From the NCBI RefSeq assembly GCF_964204645.1, contig NC_134026.1, positions 28,600,650 to 28,664,649 on the forward strand: a DNA stretch of 64,000 bases, given 5' to 3'. The DNA is from Tubulanus polymorphus (taxonomy: Eukaryota > Nemertea > Palaeonemertea > Tubulaniformes > Tubulanidae). The number at the start of each line of letters is the position of its first letter. Position 1 is the first letter of the stretch. The notes under the pieces were generated by a model. It saw nothing but the letters and a program-made list of their open reading frames with translations. It was not told the DNA's origin and did no database searches. Both the position numbers and the translations under genes were made by a program. Positions 24,590 to 36,000 of the stretch are shown piece by piece.

Positions 24590-26462
24590 TTGTAGGATAG
24601 CCACACCCAGGTGTAGAGAATAGATAAAATGATTAAAACCCATTATACACAAATTTAAAAGATTAGAAACGAAATCTTTCTATCAAGACACAGAATTTTG
24701 CACTCTCTCTCGAGAGACCATTGTCAGATGTAAATATATGAGTGTACATATAGGCCTACAGGGAACAAGTAAATTGAACTAATTTCTAAATGAGGAGGCT
24801 ATTATTGGTTTATTAAGCATGTTTATGAAATGTGTTTTTTTATTGATTATGATAGTAAGTTTCGTATTTCACCTTTCAAATTGGTATATAGTGGGTTTTA
24901 ATCTTATTTACTGCCTTAGTGTCTTTACTGAACAAATTTCCCGGCTACATTATCACTAGGGTTCAATGCGGGACATATGCAAAATATTGCCAATTTTTTT
25001 TTTTCACCAAGGAAGTGGTAAATTGTTTACCCCACCCCATGTGTACATCCCTTAAGACTGGCCAGATACTGCTACTCTCATTTTTATGTAGTGCCTTTAG
25101 ACAGCATTACAAATACACATTGCATACCTTGTATTTATATAAAAATTGCTGTTTTAAAGCATAGATATATTATCTTATGGTATTAGTCTCCACATATCCT
25201 GCGCTACAGTCTATGGATTGTCATATTCATAAAGGGTTAGGCTTTAAATGAAAAATGATCTCTCTTTTTTCATCGATACCTGCTAATCATTTTGCGCATG
25301 GAAATAATTCTGAGTAGTACGAAGCACTAAGCAATGACACTATATGTACATGTGTAGTAATAACTCAAAGCAGCAAATATCACACAATGTCTCAATCGTA
25401 AAACCATCTTTAAATTTGTCTCAACAACTATCTTATATTCTTCTAAGTGGTGTTGATAATACATGTATCTATTCAGAAATATATATTTTGCCGTAAAGTG
25501 TTCAACATAAAGACGTGCTCCGTACTGTTACTGTTATATAATTTGTAAACATGTATTTGTATATATAGGCACTTGTGTAAGTGAAGAATAATGTACTGTT
25601 ATGTACTGTATCTGCGAAATGTCATCCTCTCTATTCTATAATGTACATTATGTAGTCACTTTCCCATCGATTTCAATAATATACTGGTGATAATGTTACA
25701 TTTTTAGTATTAAAGATTTTATCTGCACTATTCATATCTATTTGCTCTGGTTTCCATCAGCTTTCAATATTGGTACGTGAAACTCTTGTAAAGTCAAGAA
25801 TCAAAGGATACATTACAAATATCCAATGCTGCAAATACAAGCTCTTGACCCATCTTGAAGGACGCTCTTTACCAAAGGAAATGAAAGCTGAACAAGATTT
25901 ATTTTGAACGAAAATTATATATTCATTATAACTATAATATATAAGATAAATATTCCTTATTCCATGGGCTTAAACATATAAGATAACACCGAATCCAGTG
26001 TTCATGTAATTCAGAGAATTATAAAACATCAAACAGAAATTACATCTAAATCTGGCGCCAGAAATGATATTCATAATATTTAACAAAATAGATTTTTAGG
26101 CATCAATTAAAACTTGGATAAATTTGTCCGAAAATAAATACATTACTCACTCAGTATTGAGTTATTGCAGGAGATATCAACAATCTGCAGCCTGGAACCA
26201 CACGCTCCTGCATTGTTGTCAAGTCTGGATGATCACATCTTGAAATCTTGTGTTTATAAGATAGTGTCTGGCATATTAAGTTCATTTTCAATTTGAAGAT
26301 CTTAAAGTGTGAATGGTGAAAAAGTATTAGCAATGTTCAAATCATTTTTGCTAGTGTGAACACCGTTCTAAATTTGAACGTTCTAAATGAACACGACTGT
26401 CAAACATCCAAGCGTGGGTCTAAGCTGCAGGTTGGTACCTAACATAATATTGCAATGATGAA
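24590..26462. other. Convergent 3' UTR region of NRBF2 and RNF103
   Basis: AT-rich DNA between two tail-to-tail genes. No further exon is seen. On the minus strand an AATAAA (forward bases 25898-25903) sits about 560 bases past the RNF103 stop and is a plausible polyadenylation signal. No clear NRBF2 signal was fixed. Confidence 0.5.
25898..25903 (-). terminator. Polyadenylation signal AATAAA, RNF103
   Basis: Minus-strand AATAAA about 560 bases after the RNF103 stop codon. Assignment rests on position only. Confidence 0.4.
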
Positions 26463-29232
26463 TCAATCGATATGAGATCTTATCTTACAAGGATGAGGTT
26501 TGTACGTTGGCCATCGACACAGCGGACACCAATGATGATCTCGAGACAACCATTCTAAGATACATTGCTCGTGGAATGAATGACCACAAGGTAAACCACA
26601 TAATGCCATACCATATTTATACGCTTCGAGACAGATAACACATTCAGTGCTATACATCATGCCGGGTGGAGAACCATTTCTATTCGACGTCGGTGAATTT
26701 TTCTTTACCTCGACTTTCGATTCCGGTGACTGCGTACCGTTTTTCTTCGCGTTGGTCGCCGATTTATTCTCGATTTCTTTCGAATGACACATACATTTAT
26801 AATTGCCGTCCATCACCAGTTTAACGCACGAAGCTTCGCTCAGACCGGCAAGATTAATGGCGCCTCGTTCGCCGACGGCTGCTGGTGGATATTGCGGGTC
26901 GGTGCTATCGCCGCTGCTCTCGTTTCCATCTGTATCCGATGTGAAATCGTCGGAACTCGTCGGTTCATGTCGACCCGTGTACAACCAGACCGGTAAATCT
27001 TTGATATAATCGGTCGATATCATCGGGTGCAACCATAAATCCGGAACAGCCAATCTTTCGATCAACAATTCCATTCCTTCTTCCAAATCTAAATCTTGCG
27101 GACTCATCGGTCGAGTCAGGGACGCCATCGGTTGGAATAAGTAATTAGTATAGTCGTCCCACACTCCGCTCCACCAATCGCTACCGACATTTTGGTCCTC
27201 TTCGACCCCGCCCGTCCTTTTATACTCGATAATACCGACGAGGATTCCGTAGAGGACGAACGTCAACGCGAACGACGGCAAACTCAACGGCGGATGAAGA
27301 ATATCCGTACGAATCAACGAAAACATCGACGACCCGGAAATATAACGGAAATAATGAAGGAGATTATCGATGACCCGATCGGCGCGTGGAAACTGTAACA
27401 AACCTAACGTCGGTAACCAAAATAATAATAGCACGCAGTTATACTTGCCTAAACATAACATCAGTTTCCACGCTCTGGTAAAAGGGCCGCCCTGTCGGAC
27501 AAAAAACTCCAACATACAACACAGGTTTATAAGAATCAAACTAAATATAAAGACATCATTAGTTTCAGGATATAAACACTTCAAATAAAGTTCCATAGCG
27601 TTGTAAGAGGCGTAATCGGCACGTTCAGAAGCGTACGTATAATTCGTTTTATCGGTTAGGACCATGTAAGTGGGAGGTTTATGCACGAGGCGTTTCAGGA
27701 TACTCTTTCCTTCACGCGAATGAATATTCACCGTTCCGAATTTGGCGCGACCGGTGAACTCGACGCTGAGAAACGACAGGAACATCGGCGGCGGTTCGAT
27801 ATACGTGAAGAACAAAACGCGTAATTCCGATTTACGGCGAACTTTCTCGAATTCGAACCAGTCTTTTTTCAGTTCGTTGTAGTCGTTGATAGTTTTTATT
27901 CGAGACGCGACGTTGCGATTGATCCAGTCGAATATTGAACTGACTTTAGTCGCGCCTTTATAATTCTTCAGCGTTATGTTGTCCTTCGCTTTGAATCCCT
28001 GAGGAAGAGCTAAGATTACACGCGACGTGTACCAATTCTTCCGTGAACACAACCTACAAAGAATAGATTCCGTAAATTCAGGTTATATCCCTCTATGTAC
28101 AGACAAACCGGCTTCATTTGGACCAGTAAAATTCAGATTTCGATCTAATCCGGATATCATTTACGGTCCACCGATAGATCTATACATGATCTATATACAC
28201 CTATACATCATAAATATCATATGGTCTGGATTTCTCATAAAATTTGAGTCGTCCCAAATGACCCGAATTAAACAGGTTCTACTGAATTAGCAGTAGTTTC
28301 ATGGCAAATTCGAACTCAAATTATCGGTTTAATTTCTAATTGTTTAGTTCATGTTTTCAATGAGGACAACAATTCAAACTTAACCGTTTTAAGCATAAAT
28401 TTTCCACAGTTATGAGAGTTTGACCTCAGATTAGTCAGTCAAATTTTATTCAGAACTGTGGAACTAACTTCATGACTTGAAATTCAGGCATTACCTCCAA
28501 TCATTGGAACAATCAAACATTCCACTCCTGACTCCGAATTTTTTCAGTTTTCTTATAAGAATATTCCAATCACTGTCACTCAATAGTGGAGGATGATTTT
28601 CGCCCTTCACGTGGATAATCCACACGCTGTCTTTACGATCTTCAACCTCTTCGAAGAAGTGCGTTTCACCGGTGAAATTACGACTGACGACTGCCGTGGA
28701 GTCTTCCTCTTCCTGAATCGATGATTCAACTTCACCTTCCATTACATCACCTAAAAACAATTACACACCGCACTATGAGCCTGTTTACCCTGTCAGCAGT
28801 AAAAAACACAGGGTTCTTATCAATCAAAGAATCCCTTGACCCTTAACCAAAAATTCCCTGATTGGATCCTCAGTGGGGGTTGTTTCTGTTCAAGATGTGT
28901 CTTGTGCTACTCGTCATCAGCAAGAACAAGACACTTCAAGCCTTTCCCCGACTTTCCATTGATCTGTAGAACAATCAGAAAACAATAAAGATGAATAGGT
29001 TTTTACCTGATGCAGAAATCAACTCTGTCAGTTCACGTCTTTCTAAAACACCGCGATAGCTCACTCCTCTCTCATCTAGAAGAAGTTTCAATTTACGGAC
29101 GCTGAGGGTCCAGGGGTCAATGAAACGACTGCTGATATATCCCGACTCGTACCAAGCGAAAGCTTCGAGCATTCGCGCCAGAACGAACAGCACGAATGCG
29201 TAAATGCACAGTAGCAATAGTTTCCACCACAT
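26463..29232 (-). CDS. RNF103: E3 ubiquitin-protein ligase RNF103
   Basis: Three coding exons on the minus strand: 29007-29232, 28495-28750 and 26463-28053, giving 690 residues (vertebrate protein about 685). All introns are GT-AG and in phase. The N terminus MWWKLLLLCIYAFVLFVLAR is a membrane segment followed by the family's WYESGY block. Further hydrophobic segments lie in the middle of the large exon (around FIFSLILINLCCMLEFFV and the LLFWLPTLGLLQFP stretch). The C terminus carries a RING-H2 finger at about residues 632-673: CVICLEAYKYGMALC, then GHSFHEQC and CPLC, with all zinc ligands present. The acidic linker before the RING is low complexity. In mammals RNF103 is an ER-membrane ligase linked to ER-associated degradation; that role is inferred here. 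Head-to-head with the SHOC1 homologue. Confidence 0.95.
28811..28975. repeat. Dispersed GGGTTCTTA repeat, copy in RNF103 intron 1
   Basis: Begins GGGTTCTTATCAATCAAAGA and contains an attccctgat block and a ggttgtttct block in the same order as the copy at 39689-39912 in a DHCR24 intron. Its right end is degraded. Probably a MITE relative. Confidence 0.5.
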
Positions 29233-30063
29233 TTTGTGTGTGTTGCTGTTTTAGCAAATGATCAAACAACAAGACCCTAAAAAGCTGTAAAATAAACGGA
29301 CAAAAATGTATTTATCGAATGTATATTTTTTACAAATACAATGCATGAATGAAATTCTCTTTCGATTCTTCAATTAGTTTGTAGAAGCAAAAAATTCTGC
29401 GTTTTTTTAGGCTGGCTATGCCTACGCCTAAAAATCGATCATTTTTTTGGAATATTTTGTAGCGTGATAATTACTAACTATAACTACATAGTCGTACCTT
29501 CACATAATTCACTCATATCAGACACTGAATGGTGAATGCTCCAGAAAACTATTCAGTCACCAGATATATGAAGAGAAATTTGACTAATCCCTGGACCCTA
29601 TTTTGACAGTTGAAACGTCAAAAATGGCTTCTACCGACTACACGTACACAATGAATTGGGTTCGAATCCCGATATAACCAATTGTAAGTTTACAGTATAA
29701 TCTCAGATGAAACGACCATAATGGATATAACCGCATAAACAGCTCTAAAACATTGAGGTTCTACTTAGAATATCCTGATTCACAGGGGAGGGACGATTAA
29801 ATTAATATTAATTAGGATGAGAAAAATCATGAAATAATTGCCATTGGCGCCACCGTGCGTCCGTCACGCTCTGCTGATGACCACGTACGCGGCTCGCGTG
29901 TGCGCAGTGAGGCGCATCCAGTCAACTCGCGCGCCAGTTCCTCCAACTCCATTATTCGCAAATTCTGTGATTCAAGGAAAGGCCTAGGCCTAATTCACGC
30001 TGGGGATTTCACTGAAAAATAACCCGGTATTCAACCCAACGTTTGATAAAGCAAAAAAGAAAA
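29233..30063. promoter_or_regulatory. Head-to-head intergenic region, RNF103 / SHOC1 homologue
   Basis: The 831 bases between two divergent start codons must hold both promoters. CpG-rich sequence clusters at about 29850-29945 (cgtccgtcacg, cgtacgcggctcgcg, actcgcgcgcc), nearer the SHOC1 side, and is the likeliest core. The region also holds a perfect Pol III B-box-like string at 29659-29669. Confidence 0.45.
29656..29677 (+). other. tRNA T-arm-like / Pol III B-box-like motif
   Basis: GGTTCGAATCC at 29659-29669 matches the tRNA B box. The flanking TTGGG and CCCGA can pair as a T stem, and a TATAACCA-like tail follows. No matching 5' acceptor half or A box is seen at the right distance upstream, so this is not called a tRNA. 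It may be a tRNA-derived SINE relic or chance. Confidence 0.3.
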
Positions 30064-33000
30064 ATGCCTCAGTACAAAGCTATCCTGGATTATCTCACAC
30101 CCGTAAGCTCAATTAATTATCAGATCAAATTAAACAAAGATCCCCGACTCGTGATGATGTCGATGATGAAAAAACACATAAAAACTTACCATTACGACGT
30201 AATCATTTAAGGTTGTAGAGCATAAAGTCAATATACTGAATCGAATGCTTCTTCCTACACCGACTGTAGAGGATAATAATGATCCATTAAAAGACAATAT
30301 TTACCGATGTCCTTGGAAAAAAGGTAAAATTCTGTAAATCCTTATTCAGTCGAATTCAATAAATAACACCACTGCATTTTTGTAGATTTTGTTTTTTTTT
30401 CGCCAGCCAAACCATATGAAAATGTTCTGGTTGATAATGAAGCAATTCTTGAAGCCGAATTGATCACTAGACTAGAAACTTACAGGAAAAATTCATCCAA
30501 AAAAGTTAACAAAAAGATATGCTATGATGAAAGGTGAAAATATGTTTCATTGTATTCAAAATATTTCCAAATTGTCCTTTTGATATCCATATGCTAATGT
30601 CACAAAAACGACCGTAATTACCAGTACGGTAATTATATGGATATGAAATTTCAGGTAACTGCAAACGAAATTATATTGCATGATTCGAACATAGATTTCC
30701 CTTGACCTTGAGTGCAGTTTAATTACTTATAAGCCTAGCCTATAGATTTAATTTCTCCATTTTGAATTATACCTTTCAAATTACTTTTCTTATAGTTTTG
30801 AGAATGATGTGTCAGGACCTAACCATTATACTGGAGCCCGGTACATTAGTAAGTTACTAGGGTTATTGGCCTAGGGTTTTAATGAGAATGACAAGACATA
30901 TTAATGTTATGTATTCTCTATTCAGGTACACCGATCAGAGGGAAAAAAACATATAGTTTTGTGAAATTTAAAGATGTCAAAAGTTCAGGAACTCAGAAGA
31001 AATTGGCACTTCCCTTGAAAAAGAATAACATTACTTCAAAATCTAGCACTTCTGGCAACAAAAGAAAACTGTTTCAATCAAGGCATGGCCGATGTGTTTG
31101 ATCGAGTAAAATTGTTTGTGGATCTATAGGCCCATTTTGTTTATTGAAATAAAAAAATGTATCATTCTTTAATTGCAGCATGACAAATTCATCTCATGCA
31201 ACTTCTAAACATGACGATGCATCTTCAAAAACAACAGATTCTGTAAGTAAGCAGCAGCAGTACTAACCCCTGTTTCACAACACGTAGATGTATCATTTAC
31301 TGAAGTGTCTGTGTCGCTTTCTAGCGTATCAAGAAAGTCACAAAAGTGACATGGAAGGATGGAAATTTGCCTGATCTTGTTGAAGAAGATTTTGAGTGTC
31401 TGAATATTGATGAACCAGCTGACTACATCGACCTTACTGAATCTGAAGATCAAATGCAGTAGGCCTAAGTATCTCCCGACTTGTGGACTAGAATATGTCA
31501 CTATGTTATTATAATAAAGGCATTTCTTCTTCAGATGTTCCCATGATAGAGTAGATGTAGCAAAAACCGTCGTCCAGCCAAATAAAGAAACCGTTCAGTC
31601 AACTAGCGTTATAGCTGATGATGCTTTAAAATCGTTCATAGATTTAGAAGAAGAGAAACTAGTGACATTTAAGCTACCCGGTAAAGATAAAAGGTTTTAC
31701 TATATGATCATCTTTTCATGGATACCTGGCACCTATTTTTTTCAATATCCCTCACTAAGAACGAAAAATAAAGTCTGACATATCCCTTTGAACTCGTAGT
31801 GTGCCGGGTATTCAACGTTTCAACTTTATCCTAATAGTTATCTTCAGGAATACTGAGGTTAAAACCAAATCATGAAATAATCCAGGCCGAGAGCCAAGAG
31901 ACAAATTGAGTAATCAGGAGTGAAACCACTAGGGATAATACAAAACATACACAACATATAGAAGTGTGCAATGACAGAGTATTTCATCAATGACCTTCTC
32001 TATTTGTAGAGCTTTCAACTTTTTCTATATCGGTTAAAGAACTCAAGGAAATGTTGTCGCTAAAATCAAAAAATGAGTGCGCAAATAAGACTGATCTCCA
32101 GTCTAAACGTGATTCTCCAGATATTGAAATGGAAGCCTCTGATGAAAATGTGAATTTAGTTCGATGCAAGGCTAATGTCCCACTCGACATGTGCAAAGAT
32201 CCTGCTAAATTGTGCGCATCAGCACGCAATCATACTGAATCCTCCGGGAAAGCTTTCCTTCCAGTGATAGATGATACTTGTTCAAGTGTACTTGTAGAAC
32301 AAGCCGATAAGACATATCTCGAAATGGGACAAGAAAACCAAAATGTGAATAATCTTGAAGAATATTCAAATAAGGAATCCGAGAAAATTGAGGAAAGTAA
32401 ACTAGATCCAGGAAGAACGTGTGAGTCTAATGATGACACAAGTGGTGATAAACATGGAGAGGATATAAAATGCAATGAAAGTTTTGATAAAGATCGTCCT
32501 TCGTTTAGTGATGGAATGGGCCAGAGTGATTCTTCTGATAGACAACTTCAGTGTGAAATACTAGCTAGCAATCTTAATGACTGTAAGATACAGTCAAATG
32601 AAGGGGAATCTATTGAAAATGAAGATATTAAAGTGAGTTTACTATCTGCTTCAGACTGTGGTCAAATATGTATCGATGATCTCAACAGCATACAGTTAAA
32701 GGGCGACTTCACAGTTGATGACTCAACGACAATAAGTTCTATCAGTCTGGGAACTGACAGAGAAGAACAGGACATTAGTCAGCAACAGTTCCACTACAAA
32801 TCCACATCCACTGCAAATCATCAACCAATCCCTGACATTGAAATACAGTTAAATGAAGATTTAGCAGATCATCAAACTGAGATGAAACAACTCCCAGAAT
32901 CAGTTGAAGAACTCAGTAATAATTCGACTGATTGTCTGAAGTTGCTTGTTCTAGATAAGGAGAAAGCTGTTAAATGTGAAGCTGAAATGCTGAAGCAGTT

Positions 33001-36000
33001 CATATGTGATATATTAGATAAAGTTGAAGAGAATATTAGTGCTGAAATTCTGAAGCAGTTCATGTGTGATATGTTAGATAAAGTTGAAGAGAATACCAGT
33101 GCTCAAATAATGAAGTGTGTCAATAAGGAAAATGATTCTGCAGAACTTAACGATAAACCTCATGATTCGTCTAGAATTAGTAAAGAAAGTTCTGAACAAA
33201 TTTCTGATGAGACCAGCCAAGATCTACTTACTGTATCAGATGAGAAGAGCCATGTTAAACCAAGGGATGTAGATAGTACGTCCGATGAGAAGAGCAGGGT
33301 TTCTGATGAGAAGAGCCATGTTCATCTAGGAGAACTAGATACTACGTCTGATAAGAAGGGCAGGGTTTCCGATGGGCAGAGCCATGTTATTCCAGGAGAT
33401 TTACATAGTACATCTGATGGGAGGAGTCGTTTTGAACTACCAGTAAAAGATCCAGATTGGGAAACGACACAAAGTATTGATCAGAACATTTCTGAGGCAG
33501 TTTTTCATAAGGCGGCAGAAAATCCCGGCGATGCTGAATCAGATTTCTCATATGAGCATCATCCCGAGACTGAGAAAAACATAAATTACTTGCCACCAAA
33601 TAAGGGTTCGACAGATGGAAATGCTGAAATCAAATCTACAGAGAACTGCATATCAGAAACTCACCGCGTTAAAGACAAGACAGTCAAGTCCAAAACTAAA
33701 CTTTTCAATCCACTAGATTTATTTCTCCTGATGCGAACTGGAAAAAAAGTTTCAAAAAGTTCATTGGAATCTTTTACAGAAATAGGAGGCACCAGATTTA
33801 AGAATGAAATTCATAACGGATTTTCTCGGCCTGAATCTCAGACAATGACTTCAGAAACACCTGTGTTAGTGAAATCAGAGCGTCATATTACTGATAATTA
33901 TACTGAAGATGGAACACAACCCATGGAACACAGAAACACGCAAAATAATGAAAATGAAATTAAGCGTTCCTGTTCTTCGAATGATACGAATTGTGATGAG
34001 GCAGCTTTTGATCCTAACGTGAAAGATTGGAGAGGGAATAGTAAACCGACTGTCTCTGAGGACAGTCGAGTCGTCGTCAAATACAAATCATTAAAAAGTG
34101 ATAATAGCATCAACCCAGCTGAAGTTTGGATCAATAGACATCGCGAGACAGATCGAAGAACTGAATCTATAACTGTACCACGAAACGTCGACAAGAAACA
34201 AAATCATCAATCACTTCCCACAGACACCGCAGCAAAGCGTACGCTTATATATATATATATTAATAAGAAGTCTTTAAAACTAGTATTCTTTGTAACCCTT
34301 CCTATCTGAAAAACATAATTCATTTCTTATAGGACAACCTGAACACACTGATAATCGCAATCCACCAGAATCGGGAAAATCTCCGCGTAAACGACAGAAA
34401 AGGCGACATAAGTATAAACTCGTAGATGTGACATTAACAGGTAGATTCAACATCTTTACGAAAAATTACGCTTCTGATAGACCTCTATGGTGAATCGCGA
34501 TTGAATCCCATTTTGCAGATGAATTAAAATCAGCCTATGCGATGCTGATGAATATGGCGAAATTGTTTCTAAATCTGCTGCAAAAGGATCAAATAATGCC
34601 CGAATCTCACGCAGTTGAAGGTCTCACTGCAGATGTAACACGATTCATCATCAAACAACACGAGAAAACGATGAAAGATGCTGCCTCACAAGGTATCGTA
34701 CGAATCATTGATGATAAAATATGTTGATGAATTTCTAGGATGTAAACAATCCCGGTTATATTTTAGAGCCTTATATAAAAACATACAGAGCGGCTGTCGG
34801 TCTGCATGGTTTGATAAATACGTCTAATAGTTTAGTTCATTGCTGTCTCGAGTCAGCTATCAACCATCTAACTGAATTCCAGGTACGTAACTCGCACAAT
34901 TCGGAAACGTTACAAAATTTAAGATTTCATACAAACTATTTCATTTTATAGAGAAAGCATTGTTCTCTTGTTGGCGAAATTCTTGATCCTATTCAAAGAC
35001 GATTATTACATGTGCAGCATGAAATGACTGCCAAACAAGAGCTTCATCCCAAGTTAGCAGTCATGTGCAAATATATCAGCGATTGGTTCCGAAAGAAACG
35101 TTCTTCTTCAGATCTCGATCCGAAGGTAACAAAATACACGAATATCTAACAAATACACGGATTTCTTCTAACCCATGATGTACTCCTACGTATTGTATCA
35201 AAATGCCCTTACTTGTAGATTATGATAATAGTAAGACGTGATATAACAAGTCTAGATGAAGCAATCATGGATAGTGTCAAGAAACTGGAAGGAATCAAAC
35301 CCGCCAAAACGCCACTTCATATAAAAGGCGAACAGATACTAAAATTGTAGGTATCAAAATATTTTAATAACCTGCCCCACACCTGATGATAAATGTCCTA
35401 AAATGTGTGTTATTCCTAGGATCGACAGTAGTAACTGTATAATATTACGTGGGAGTCAAATATCGGCTGATTTTCCCTGGTCTCATTTCGCTCTGGTCAT
35501 CGAATATGAGTTCGACGAAAATTCGCAATGGAAAGAAATCTGTGAAAGACAATATATTCGCTTCCTCTCATTAAAAACGCTCACTAACGGTTTATTCACC
35601 GATGAGACATCTGCGATCCAGAATGGTTTGTAATTTGTGAAATCTATCGTTTATAAAAAAAAGAAAATAAATGCGTAAGATTTTGATAAATTGTCTGGTA
35701 GTATTATTTTATATTTTATGTATTTATGTGAAATACACATATAATTAGATTAACATATAACATATAAATTGGTGCCCAGCTCAAATGGAGCTTACAAGTC
35801 ACAGTTGTATTTACAATATATATGCTATAAGTCATAAGAAATGTGTAAGAGAGTTAGAAAATAACATAGATCAAATGTAGTAACAAACAGTACATGTAGT
35901 AGAATAGCCAAACTGATGTGGAGAATGGATAATTAAAACTGACTACACGTATACAGATTTGAAAGGTTTTTGGTGGGTTTTAATCTTATTCTCTATGGTA

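Noticed and set aside
29590-29680. tRNA gene
   Set aside because: A B box and T-arm are present, but no 5' acceptor half, D-arm or A box at the right spacing.
35420-35629. SHOC1 exon 15 ending at 35625 with donor GTTTGT
   Set aside because: It leaves one base and brings an immediate stop in the next exon. Ending at 35629 (donor GTAATT) restores phase and completes Leu-Tyr-Asn-Met.
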